Source: Bacteroidota bacterium
GTDB taxonomy: Bacteria; Bacteroidota; Bacteroidia; Bacteroidales; F082
Length of the DNA: 64,000 bases
Reading direction: 5' to 3'
Assembly: GCA_016715945.1 (NCBI GenBank)
Contig: JADJXJ010000001.1
Span: 1,426,001 to 1,490,000 of the forward strand
The position numbers were made by a program, and so were the translations under genes. The notes under the pieces are model-generated. The model saw only the letters and a program-made list of their open reading frames with translations. It made no database searches and had not been told where the DNA came from. Shown one piece after another: positions 7,978 to 15,052 of the stretch. Numbering within the stretch: position 1 is the stretch's first letter; each line of letters opens with the position of its first letter.

Positions 7978-8940
7978 ATGGAAGAAAAAGCAAAACAAAT
8001 TCCGCTGATATTTTTCGGAACGCCGGCATTTGCTGCTATTCAGCTCGATCACTTATTGAGCCACGGATACAATGTGCGCGCTGCAGTTACTGCGCCAGAT
8101 AAACCTGCCGGACGCGGTTTAAAACTCCGGCAATCCGAAACCAAACAAGTGGCGCTCAGGTATCAGATCCCTGTGCTTCAGCCCGTTTCGTTGCGCGACC
8201 CAGGCTTTCAGAACGAACTGAAAGCCTTTGGCGCCGATCTTTTTGTGGTAATTGCATTTCGCATGCTGCCCGTCGAAGTATGGGCCATGCCGCCAATGGG
8301 CACATTTAACCTGCATGCCTCGCTACTTCCCGATTACCGGGGTGCGGCACCCATCAACTGGGCCATCATCAACGGAGAGACCCAAACCGGACTTACCACC
8401 TTTTTTCTGAACGAAAATATTGACGAAGGCCACATCATCCTGCAAGCACCAATGGACATCCTGCCCGACGAAACAGCAGGCGAGCTTCACGACCGCATGT
8501 GCACAGAAGCCTGGCCTTTGCTTCAAAACACCCTACAAATGATTGCCTCGGGCAAAGTGTCGCCTACGCCGCAGGACCATGGGAAAGCACTTCACAAAGC
8601 CCCAAAATTGCACCGTGAACATCAACGTATCCAATGGCATCAGCCGCTTTTCCAGATACGAAACCTTATCCGGGGCTTGAGTCCAAAACCGGGCGCTTTT
8701 ACAGAAATTCAACACCAATCAGGTAAAAGCGACGAACTGCGCATCCTGAGAGCCAATACTGGACCAAAACTAACAGATGCCGATGCATACCGCCTGTTTG
8801 TATTCAATAAACAACTTATCGTTAGCCATACAGATGGCTGGCTTTACCTGGACGAAGTGCAGCTCAAAGGAAAGAACAGCCTCAAGGCCAGCGAGTTTGT
8901 AAAAGGATTCCGTGACGACGGAGGCTGGAAAGTGCTTTGA
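7978..8940 (+). CDS. fmt: Methionyl-tRNA formyltransferase
   Basis: 320-residue cytoplasmic enzyme that transfers a formyl group from 10-formyl-THF to Met-tRNAi. The N-terminal domain starts FFGTPAFAA and has APDKPAGRG near 39-47. The catalytic set is visible: Asn111 and His113 in FNLHASLLPDYRGAAPI, and Asp149 in NENIDEGHI. The C-terminal tRNA-binding domain includes IRGLSPKPGAFTEI. Length is normal for the family. It starts about 20 bp after a terminator and has no close downstream partner; def is not in the window. Confidence 0.96.
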   Translation: MEEKAKQIPLIFFGTPAFAAIQLDHLLSHGYNVRAAVTAPDKPAGRGLKLRQSETKQVALRYQIPVLQPVSLRDPGFQNELKAFGADLFVVIAFRMLPVEVWAMPPMGTFNLHASLLPDYRGAAPINWAIINGETQTGLTTFFLNENIDEGHIILQAPMDILPDETAGELHDRMCTEAWPLLQNTLQMIASGKVSPTPQDHGKALHKAPKLHREHQRIQWHQPLFQIRNLIRGLSPKPGAFTEIQHQSGKSDELRILRANTGPKLTDADAYRLFVFNKQLIVSHTDGWLYLDEVQLKGKNSLKASEFVKGFRDDGGWKVL

Positions 8941-9074
8941 TGCACAACATTGGCAGCCTCTCTGTCCATAACTGTTTGAACCTCAACAAGGCGCTTAACC
9001 CATGTCTTTTTGTTCAATTGCGGTTGAAAAGCAATAATTTTTTGAACAAAATGTTCGTTTTTTTGCGCAAATAC

Positions 9075-9104
9075 TTGCGTTTGTTGGATTATGGATTATT
9101 TTTG
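9075..9104 (+). promoter_or_regulatory. Bacteroidota-type promoter of the HU gene
   Basis: TTG at 9075-9077, exactly 19 bp, then TATTTTTG at 9097-9104. The leader to the ATG at 9143 is about 30 nt and A-rich just before the start (AAAAATAAAAAA), as is usual for strongly expressed Bacteroidota genes that lack a Shine-Dalgarno. Confidence 0.65.
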
Positions 9105-9142
9105 TGCCTCGTTCAACCAATATTCTAACAAAAAATAAAAAA

Positions 9143-9415
9143 ATGAACAAAGCCGAATTGATTGAAGCAATCGCCGCAGAAGCCAACCTGACCAAGGTTG
9201 ATGCCAAGAAGGCCCTCGACGCATTTGTTGCTGCCACAACCAACGCCCTCAAAGCAGGCGACAAAGTAACGCTTGTTGGTTTCGGAACATTCTCCGTATC
9301 CGCAAGGTCAGCCCGCAAAGGACGTAATCCTCAGACCGGTGCGGAAATCAGCATCTCCGAAAAGAAGGTGGTAAAATTCAAACCAGGTGCAGAATTAGCC
9401 GGTTCGGTGAAATAA
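9143..9415 (+). CDS. HU-family DNA-binding protein
   Basis: 90-residue nucleoid protein. It has the HU fold order: helices from MNKAELIEAIA through KKALDAFV, then VTLVGFGTFSVSARSARKGRNPQTG, the DNA-bending arm, and a final KKVVKFKPG. The arm has GRNPQTG and ISISEKK as in typical HU-beta. The ATG at 9143 is set by the conserved N-terminus and the promoter at 9075-9104, which excludes the in-frame codon at 9104. It is monocistronic with its own terminator. Confidence 0.95.
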   Translation: MNKAELIEAIAAEANLTKVDAKKALDAFVAATTNALKAGDKVTLVGFGTFSVSARSARKGRNPQTGAEISISEKKVVKFKPGAELAGSVK

Positions 9416-9442
9416 AACACCTTTGCACACCTAAAGCATTGT

Positions 9443-9472
9443 CCCGTTGGTGCACAGGCCAACGGGTTTTTT
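9443..9472 (+). terminator. Terminator of the HU gene
   Basis: CCCGTTGG pairs with CCAACGGG around TGCACAGG, followed by six T residues. It abuts the stop of the convergent ctaB gene. Confidence 0.82.
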
Positions 9473-10346
9473 ATTGCAGAAACGGATCAACAGAAAGTGC
9501 GACAATGATGAGAAGCACGAAATAATTGATCCGCATGAAATAATAAAACGGATTGATGATGTGCTCCTTGCGGAGCAGCAATCCCGCAAAAACCGATGTA
9601 ATCCATACGGCACCAATTAGTATAGCAAATACAATATACCGGGAATGCACCAATCCATAGAGGGGCAGCAACAGGGCCGAAACTGCTGTGGCCATCACCC
9701 AAATAAATGTTAACATCTTGATCTGCTGTACATTATATTTTTGGGTGATTGATGGATAACCAGCCTGAATATATTCATCTCCGTATTTCAGCATCAGTAA
9801 CCAGAAATGCGGCACCTGCCACACAAAGAAAAAGAAGGCCAGCATGAGTGCGCGTGCATCCAGGAGCGGACCGCCTCCGGCAACCCAGCCCACCACAGGA
9901 GGAATGGCTCCGATGACTGAGCCGGGGATGACCGCAAAGGCTGATCTCCGTTTCATGGGGGTGTAAATACCATTGTACCAGATCAATGCAAGTAATCCGA
10001 GTTGCATGGCCTCAAAACCAGAACCAATATAAAGCATAGCTGCACCCACAAGGGCCATCAATATGGCAAGCCAGAGCACCGATCTGGCTGAAATGCGCCC
10101 GGATGGAATAGGACGTTTGGCCGTACGCTCCATCAATCCGTCGCGGTCGCTGTCCTGATAATGATTGAGCGCCGACGACCCGCAGGCCAGGATAAAAATG
10201 CCGAGCGCAGGCAGGATGATGCCAGCATCGAGGCTGCCCTTGGACAGTAAATAACCGGCAAGCGTGGTGAGCATCACAGCAAAGGTGATGCGCACCTTGC
10301 TGAGCTCGGCAAGCAATCCGAGTTTGTTTTTCAGGACACCGATCAT
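9471..10346 (-). CDS. ctaB: Protoheme IX farnesyltransferase (heme O synthase)
   Basis: 291-residue polytopic membrane prenyltransferase of the UbiA superfamily that makes heme O from heme B and farnesyl diphosphate, the first step to heme A for cytochrome oxidase. The first Asp-rich motif is NHYQDSDRD at 61-69, followed by MERTAKRPIPSGRI, both diagnostic for CtaB/CyoE. About nine hydrophobic helices are present. Its start overlaps the coxB stop by 4 bp, so it is the last gene of the oxidase operon. No heme A synthase (CtaA) is seen nearby. Confidence 0.93.
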   Translation of the reverse strand: MIGVLKNKLGLLAELSKVRITFAVMLTTLAGYLLSKGSLDAGIILPALGIFILACGSSALNHYQDSDRDGLMERTAKRPIPSGRISARSVLWLAILMALVGAAMLYIGSGFEAMQLGLLALIWYNGIYTPMKRRSAFAVIPGSVIGAIPPVVGWVAGGGPLLDARALMLAFFFFVWQVPHFWLLMLKYGDEYIQAGYPSITQKYNVQQIKMLTFIWVMATAVSALLLPLYGLVHSRYIVFAILIGAVWITSVFAGLLLRKEHIINPFYYFMRINYFVLLIIVALSVDPFLQ

Positions 10347-11254
10347 TTCAGCGTTTTGAGATAATCGATGATCTGGGCAATCTGCTCGTCATTGAGCACA
10401 TTGGCATAACTCACCATGAGGCCTTTCATATACCCTTTGACGATATCGGCATTGGGCTCGCGAATCGAACGGGCAATGTATTCGTCATCGGCAACAAGCT
10501 CACGCTCCACACCATTGGTTTCCACAATCTCAGTACGGCCGTACAAACCAAGGAAAGTAGGGCCGATGATCTTGCTGCCATCCTGCGAGTGACAGGTCAG
10601 GCAGGCATTTTGTTTAAGCAGGCTGAGACCGGGGTGCTCGTCGGCCAGGCTGACAGCCGATGCCAGCCAGTTTGCATAATCCTCGGGAGTGAGTACGGTT
10701 ACGTTCGATAGCATGTAGCTGTGCAGCTGCCCGCAGTATTCGGCGCAAAGGATATCGTAGCGCCCGGTCTTTGTGGCTTCAAACCACATAAAGTTGTTTT
10801 TCCCCGGCACCATATCTTCTTTCATCCTGAAAGCAGGAATGTAGAAGCTATGCAACACATCGCGCGAGCGCAGGTTCACCTTGACGGGTTGTCCGAGCGG
10901 CACCACCAGCGAATCGGTGATCCGGCCATCGGGATACTCAAAGCTGAACTTCCACATCTGGCCATAGGCCGTAACCTCCATGGCACCGTCGGGGACCTTG
11001 CGCATGGGTTTGAAACCCATCCACCCGAAATAGAACATCACCACAACCAGCGCAGTGGGAATGGCAGTCCACAACACCTCGAGCAGGTTGCTCCCTTCGA
11101 TGTTCGTAGCCACAGGGTTGCGCTTATTGTTGTAGCGAAACACAAAATAAATCATCACCGCCGTGATCCCAATCAGAAAAACCAAGGAAATTCCGACGAT
11201 GATATAGAGCGACAAATCGACGCCCTGTGCAAATGTTGAAGCTGAATTTCTCAT
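10343..11254 (-). CDS. coxB: Cytochrome c oxidase subunit II with fused cytochrome c domain
   Basis: 303 residues. Two transmembrane helices (about 17-39 and 60-78) anchor a periplasmic cupredoxin domain. The CuA ligands are visible: His135 in VLHSFYIP and Cys170, Cys174, His178, Met181 in CAEYCGQLHSYM. A C-terminal class I cytochrome c domain follows, with CLTCH at 218-222 and a likely Met ligand near GLMVSYAN. Such fusion makes this a caa3-type oxidase that can take electrons directly through its own heme c. Gene order is coxD-coxB-ctaB, with a 4-bp overlap to ctaB. Confidence 0.94.
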   Translation of the reverse strand: MRNSASTFAQGVDLSLYIIVGISLVFLIGITAVMIYFVFRYNNKRNPVATNIEGSNLLEVLWTAIPTALVVVMFYFGWMGFKPMRKVPDGAMEVTAYGQMWKFSFEYPDGRITDSLVVPLGQPVKVNLRSRDVLHSFYIPAFRMKEDMVPGKNNFMWFEATKTGRYDILCAEYCGQLHSYMLSNVTVLTPEDYANWLASAVSLADEHPGLSLLKQNACLTCHSQDGSKIIGPTFLGLYGRTEIVETNGVERELVADDEYIARSIREPNADIVKGYMKGLMVSYANVLNDEQIAQIIDYLKTLK

Positions 11255-11270
11255 AATCTCCTTACCATTG

Positions 11271-11594
11271 TTAACGGTTCAGGTATTCCAGCGCGGTGAG
11301 CACCGAAAGGGCCACAAACAATATTCCCACCAGGATGACCAGACCGCTGTAAATCTTTTTCTCGTATTTGAGGTGCATGAAATAATATGCCACCACAACC
11401 ACCTTTACCGTAGCAATAAACAGCGCTGTGAACACCGACAAGGTGGCCAGCGCAGCTCCGAACACCGAAACCACAACGGTTATTGCTGTCAGAAAAAGCA
11501 ATGCAATCAGCGTGCGGATGTGCTCGCTGTAAGGCACGGCATGATGGGTAGCCTCGTGATGGTTTTCGTGCTGTTGATCGTGTGATTGTGCCAT
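11271..11594 (-). CDS. coxD: Cytochrome c oxidase subunit IV
   Basis: 107 residues with a His-rich start (MAQSHDQQHENHHEATHH) and three hydrophobic helices, containing TVKVVVVAYYFMHLKYEKK, typical of prokaryotic subunit IV. The frame stays open far upstream, but that extension overlaps coxC and has no similarity; the ATG at 11594 sits 5 bp after the coxC stop. Subunit IV is an accessory part of the inner-membrane oxidase. It is followed by coxB after 16 bp. Confidence 0.85.
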   Translation of the reverse strand: MAQSHDQQHENHHEATHHAVPYSEHIRTLIALLFLTAITVVVSVFGAALATLSVFTALFIATVKVVVVAYYFMHLKYEKKIYSGLVILVGILFVALSVLTALEYLNR

Positions 11595-11599
11595 ATTTC

Positions 11600-12226
11600 T
11601 CAGTGGATTAGGTAAAACAACGGGAACAGGTAAATCCAGATCAGGTCGACCAGGTGCCAGTAAAGTCCGGCATTTTCGGTAAGCGAATGCTTTTCGGGCG
11701 ACAATGTGCCATTGTTGGTCTGGCGGATGGTGAACAGGATGATCACCATGCCAATGATGATATGCAAGGCGTGGAGGCCGGTCATTATGTAATAGAGAAA
11801 AAAGAACAATCGCTCGCCTGCTGGCAGGTTGTTGTAATAATCCAAACCGGGAAACAGACCGTGGTGGATTTTGGCACTCCACTCAAAATATTTGATGACA
11901 AGAAACACCCCTGCAAGCGCAAAAGTGATCCACAACAGCATGGCAGAACGTTTGGCCTGGCCCATCTGAATGGCAGAAACCGCCATAGCGATGGTCATGC
12001 TGCTTACAAGAAGCACCACGGTGTTCACCGTGCCCATGGTCACGTTGAGCTCGAACGACGAAAGCAGAAATGCTTCGTGGTTGAGCATGCGGTAAACCAT
12101 ATACACAATGAACAAGCCACCAAAGAGCAACAACTCAGTGAAAAGAAAGAGCCACATGCCAAACTTGTTGGCCTCGGCATCGCGATTGTGTCCCGAATTG
12201 GGAAGTACAAGTCCCGTGTGTGCCAT
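11600..12226 (-). CDS. coxC: Cytochrome c oxidase subunit III
   Basis: 208 residues, five predicted transmembrane helices. It has NKFGMWLFLFTELLLFGGLF near the start, LGLDYYNNLP-like loop sequence, and MTGLHALHIIIGM, the conserved His-rich segment, ending WHLVDLIWIYLFPLFYLI. This is the short bacterial form of subunit III. It begins 3 bp after coxA and is followed by coxD after 5 bp. Confidence 0.93.
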   Translation of the reverse strand: MAHTGLVLPNSGHNRDAEANKFGMWLFLFTELLLFGGLFIVYMVYRMLNHEAFLLSSFELNVTMGTVNTVVLLVSSMTIAMAVSAIQMGQAKRSAMLLWITFALAGVFLVIKYFEWSAKIHHGLFPGLDYYNNLPAGERLFFFLYYIMTGLHALHIIIGMVIILFTIRQTNNGTLSPEKHSLTENAGLYWHLVDLIWIYLFPLFYLIH

Positions 12227-12229
12227 TTG

Positions 12230-13849
12230 TCAGTCCTTGATTTGAGGTTTATTTTCGTAATCGTATGGGCCGTTAAGAGGAAGCTCGGGCAAGCTGTCGA
12301 AATTTTGTACTGGCGGTGGTGTGGGAGTCTGCCACTCGAGTGTGATTCCGCCCCAGGGGTCACGTTCAGTCACCTTGCGTCCCCTGAAACGTGCAACGAT
12401 AAGGTTGCCAAGCATAATTAATAATCCAATTGCCAGAATCCATGAGCCAACCGTGCTGACAATGTTTGGCACATGAAACTCAGGCAGATAGTCGTAATAG
12501 CGGCGGGGCATGCCCATCAGTCCCGAGATAAACATCGGGAAATAGAGGGTATTGAAACCGATGAAGAAAATGACGAAAGCAATGTTGGCCACTGCCTTGT
12601 TGTACATTCTTCCCCAGATTTTGGGATACCAGTAGTGCAGGGCACCAAAAAAGGCAAAACCGGTGCCCCCGAACATCACATAGTGAAAATGGCCGACCAC
12701 AAAGTAGGTATCATGCAAATGGATGTCGGTGGCGAGGGCGCCCAGAATCAGGCCCGTAAAACCGCCGATCATAAACTGGAAGATAAATGCCAGGGCATAG
12801 AGCAAGGGCGGCTCCACGTGAATCGAACCCTTGTAAAGTGTTGCAACCCAGTTGAATACCTTGATGGCCGTAGGAATGGCTACAAGGAAGGTAAGCATTG
12901 AAAAGATGAAACGGGCAGTACCACTCATTCCGGAGGTAAACATGTGGTGCCCCCAGATGAAATAGCCCACGAAAGCGATGGCCAGGCTGCTGTAAGCGAT
13001 GGCCTTGTATCCGAAGATGGTGCGGCGGCTGAAAGTGGGCAGGAGCTCCGAGATGATGCCAAAGGCCGGCAACGCCATGATGTAAACCGCCGGGTGGCTG
13101 TAAATCCAGAAGAGGTGCTGGTAAAGAATGGGGTCGCCGCCAATGGAAGGATCAAACAGTCCCACGCCGAGGGTGCGCTCTGCCACAATCATGAGCAGGG
13201 TGATACCAATGATAGGTGTGGCCAGAAGCTGAATCCAGGAAGTGGCGTACAAAGCCCAGGCAAACAAAGGCATCTTTGTAAACGTCATCCCTGGTGCACG
13301 CAGCCTGTGAATGGTTACGATGAAATTCAGACCAGTGAGAATGGACGAAAAGCCAAGAATGAAGGCCGCAAGGACCGACATGCTGACATTCGTACCCGTT
13401 TTTACACTGTATGGTGCATAAAAAGTCCAACCGGTATCGGCCGGACCGTCACCAAAAACGAGGGTCGAAAGTGCCATGACAGCACCTATTATATATACCC
13501 ACCACGACAACAGGTTGAGACGTGGAAAAGACACATCGTCCGTGCCCAGCATGATTGGCAAAAAGAAGTTGCCAAACACCGCAGGGATGCTCGGAATGAT
13601 AAAAAGGAAAATCATGATCACCCCGTGCAGGGTAAAAATCTGGTTGTAAGTTTTGGCCTCCACCAGGTCTTTGCCCGGATTGAGCAGCTCATAACGCATG
13701 AGCAAACCAAGCGTAACGCCTACAAGAAAAAAGGTGATCAGCGAATAGAGGTAAAGTAAACCGATGCGTTTGTGGTCAACTGAAAAAAGCCATGACAATA
13801 TGCCTTTTTTGGCTTCCAGATAGCTGACCTGAGCAGTAGCAGTTGCCAT
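12230..13849 (-). CDS. coxA: Cytochrome c oxidase subunit I (A2-like heme-copper oxidase)
   Basis: 539 residues, about 12 helices, the catalytic O2-reducing and proton-pumping subunit. Heme and copper ligands are recognisable: FTLHGVIM (low-spin heme His), YSHPAVY at 250-256 (CuB His and cross-linked Tyr), WGHHMF, and HDTYFVVGHFHYV. In place of the usual GHPEVY the motif is YSHPAVY, with Ala where A1 enzymes have the proton-channel Glu; this is the hallmark of the A2 subfamily, as in Rhodothermus caa3. A longer frame would need a TTG at 13858, so the ATG 5 bp after the sco stop is chosen. Confidence 0.95.
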   Translation of the reverse strand: MATATAQVSYLEAKKGILSWLFSVDHKRIGLLYLYSLITFFLVGVTLGLLMRYELLNPGKDLVEAKTYNQIFTLHGVIMIFLFIIPSIPAVFGNFFLPIMLGTDDVSFPRLNLLSWWVYIIGAVMALSTLVFGDGPADTGWTFYAPYSVKTGTNVSMSVLAAFILGFSSILTGLNFIVTIHRLRAPGMTFTKMPLFAWALYATSWIQLLATPIIGITLLMIVAERTLGVGLFDPSIGGDPILYQHLFWIYSHPAVYIMALPAFGIISELLPTFSRRTIFGYKAIAYSSLAIAFVGYFIWGHHMFTSGMSGTARFIFSMLTFLVAIPTAIKVFNWVATLYKGSIHVEPPLLYALAFIFQFMIGGFTGLILGALATDIHLHDTYFVVGHFHYVMFGGTGFAFFGALHYWYPKIWGRMYNKAVANIAFVIFFIGFNTLYFPMFISGLMGMPRRYYDYLPEFHVPNIVSTVGSWILAIGLLIMLGNLIVARFRGRKVTERDPWGGITLEWQTPTPPPVQNFDSLPELPLNGPYDYENKPQIKD

Positions 13850-13854
13850 ATGAA

Positions 13855-14649
13855 TCAAATGTTGTTGGTTTGACGTTTCTTTCGGCCTGAAATAAGCAGA
13901 TAAGCTAGGAATATGAGTGCAGCAAGCAATATGATGCTGCCGGATATGGAAGTAATATTCAGCACATAACGTTGACCCTCAGGGTCGTAGCTGAAGCAAA
14001 ATTTCAGCACTTTGTTGATGGTTGGCCCCGATTTGCCCTGCGATGCCTCGATGATTGCCATCTTGAAATCGAAAGGCAGGAAGTAGGTGCCATGCAGGTA
14101 GCGGGTTATCTTTCCGTCGGGACTAAGCACGATCAGTGTGGCGGGATGAATATATTCGCCTCCTTCCTGCTTGATCTGGTACCCCACATTGTCGAGCAGG
14201 CGACGGATGGTGATGCTGTCGCCGGTGAAAAATCTCCAGCCATTCTCCAGATCACCTTTTTCAACCAGCTTTACATAAGTCTTTTTCTTGTTCATTGCCA
14301 GAAAAGGCTTTTCGCGGTGGCTGAAACTTACGGTAAACACCTGGTAATCCTTGTTTGCCAGCATGTCCGACTTTTTCATCACATCAGCCAGCCCGTTCAT
14401 GAGCGGGGTGCAGATGCCAGGGCATTCATAATAAACCAAAGCCAGCACAGTGGGTTTGTTAATGGCTGCCTTGAGGTCAACCTCCTGGTAGTTTTCGTCG
14501 GTAAACATTAAACCGTCCTCAAGGTAACGGTCGAGTTGCTCATACACCCCCAGTTGCTCTTGCGACCTGATAGCCGGCGAAATGGCGACAAGTGATGCCA
14601 TCCAAACGAAAACAACCGTTTGTGTAAAACTTATTGCCTTGAATTTCAT
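13855..14649 (-). CDS. SCO1/SenC-family copper chaperone for cytochrome oxidase
   Basis: 264 residues: signal peptide (about 1-29), thioredoxin-like domain and a C-terminal hydrophobic helix (about 236-256). The metal/thiol motif is Cys76-Pro-Gly-Ile-Cys80 (YYECPGICTPLMNGL), and the distal His lies in EYIHPATLIVLSPDGKI. SCO proteins deliver copper to, or reduce, the CuA site of subunit II. Being the first gene of the oxidase operon fits that role. A 13-bp perfect palindrome lies about 40 bp upstream and may be an operator. Confidence 0.9.
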   Translation of the reverse strand: MKFKAISFTQTVVFVWMASLVAISPAIRSQEQLGVYEQLDRYLEDGLMFTDENYQEVDLKAAINKPTVLALVYYECPGICTPLMNGLADVMKKSDMLANKDYQVFTVSFSHREKPFLAMNKKKTYVKLVEKGDLENGWRFFTGDSITIRRLLDNVGYQIKQEGGEYIHPATLIVLSPDGKITRYLHGTYFLPFDFKMAIIEASQGKSGPTINKVLKFCFSYDPEGQRYVLNITSISGSIILLAALIFLAYLLISGRKKRQTNNI

Positions 14650-14689
14650 TTAGTTATAAAATTGTCTTAAATTTGGTTTGAAATCGCTA

Positions 14690-14702
14690 ATTTAGACTAA
14701 AT
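14690..14702. promoter_or_regulatory. Palindrome upstream of the oxidase operon, candidate operator
   Basis: ATTTAG-A-CTAAAT is a perfect 13-bp inverted repeat, nested in TTTAG(N7)CTAAA at 14691-14707. It is 41 bp before the sco start codon on the minus strand. The shape suits a dimeric metal- or redox-responsive regulator, but the regulator is not identified. Confidence 0.35.
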
Positions 14703-14950
14703 CTAAACAATAACAAGCAACAAAAAAAGATGTTTTAAAACCCGGAGCACGTGTCTGATTTTGGACACAGGTGTATTGAAACCGGACAAACTGAGAGGCT
14801 GGATCGAAGGGCCTGTGTCAGTTTTTCGGCAGCCCTTCGTACAATAATTGCGCTATTCTGGTCGTTAATTGCGTGAATTCTGTTCGTTGAATTTTATCTG
14901 GCATCACAAAGCTTAAAATATGTTAAGCAGCCAAAGAGACCTAAAATATT
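14703..14950. other. Non-coding stretch with hairpins between the oxidase operon and uvrA
   Basis: No credible coding frame. It holds a GTGTC/GACAC hairpin near 14750-14768 and an inverted repeat CGAAGGGC (14805-14812) / GCCCTTCG (14832-14839). The rest is AT-rich. Together with the neighbouring sigma-54-like site this makes a 400-bp non-coding region, the longest in the left half of the window. Confidence 0.5.
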
Positions 14951-14966
14951 TGGCACGATCTTTGAT
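14950..14966 (+). promoter_or_regulatory. Sigma-54 (RpoN)-like promoter
   Basis: TTGGCACGATCTTTGAT matches the consensus YTGGCACGRNNNTTGCW at every defined position except the -12 C, which is A. No protein-coding gene starts downstream on this strand; a terminator lies about 75 bp further on. Confidence 0.4.
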
Positions 14967-14975
14967 AAGATTTAG

Positions 14976-15052
14976 GCGAGTAGTTTTTTTTCATCAGAAT
15001 ATTGGTTGGTTAAGAGAAAAAGTCCCCGGACGCCCGTTCGGGGCTTTTTTTT
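14976..15052 (+). ncRNA. Candidate small RNA downstream of the sigma-54-like site
   Basis: Inferred transcript from about 12 bp after the -12 element to the T-run of a GC-rich terminator hairpin, about 77 nt. It contains a U-rich segment (eight T at about 14984-14991) and no start codon followed by a useful frame. It matches no RNA family I recognise. The call rests only on promoter-plus-terminator geometry. Confidence 0.28.
15013..15052. terminator. Bidirectional terminator at the uvrA 3' end
   Basis: CCCCG (15024-15028) pairs with CGGGG (15039-15043). T-run of eight on the plus strand; on the minus strand the stem is followed by ACTTTTTCTC. It would end uvrA transcription leftward and any rightward transcript. 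Confidence 0.72.

Noticed and set aside
8937..9128. 63-codon open frame before the HU gene
   Set aside because: It covers the HU promoter and has no coding character.
11595..11882. N-terminal extension of the subunit IV frame
   Set aside because: It overlaps coxC in another frame and has no similarity to oxidase subunits; the ATG at 11594 is the real start.
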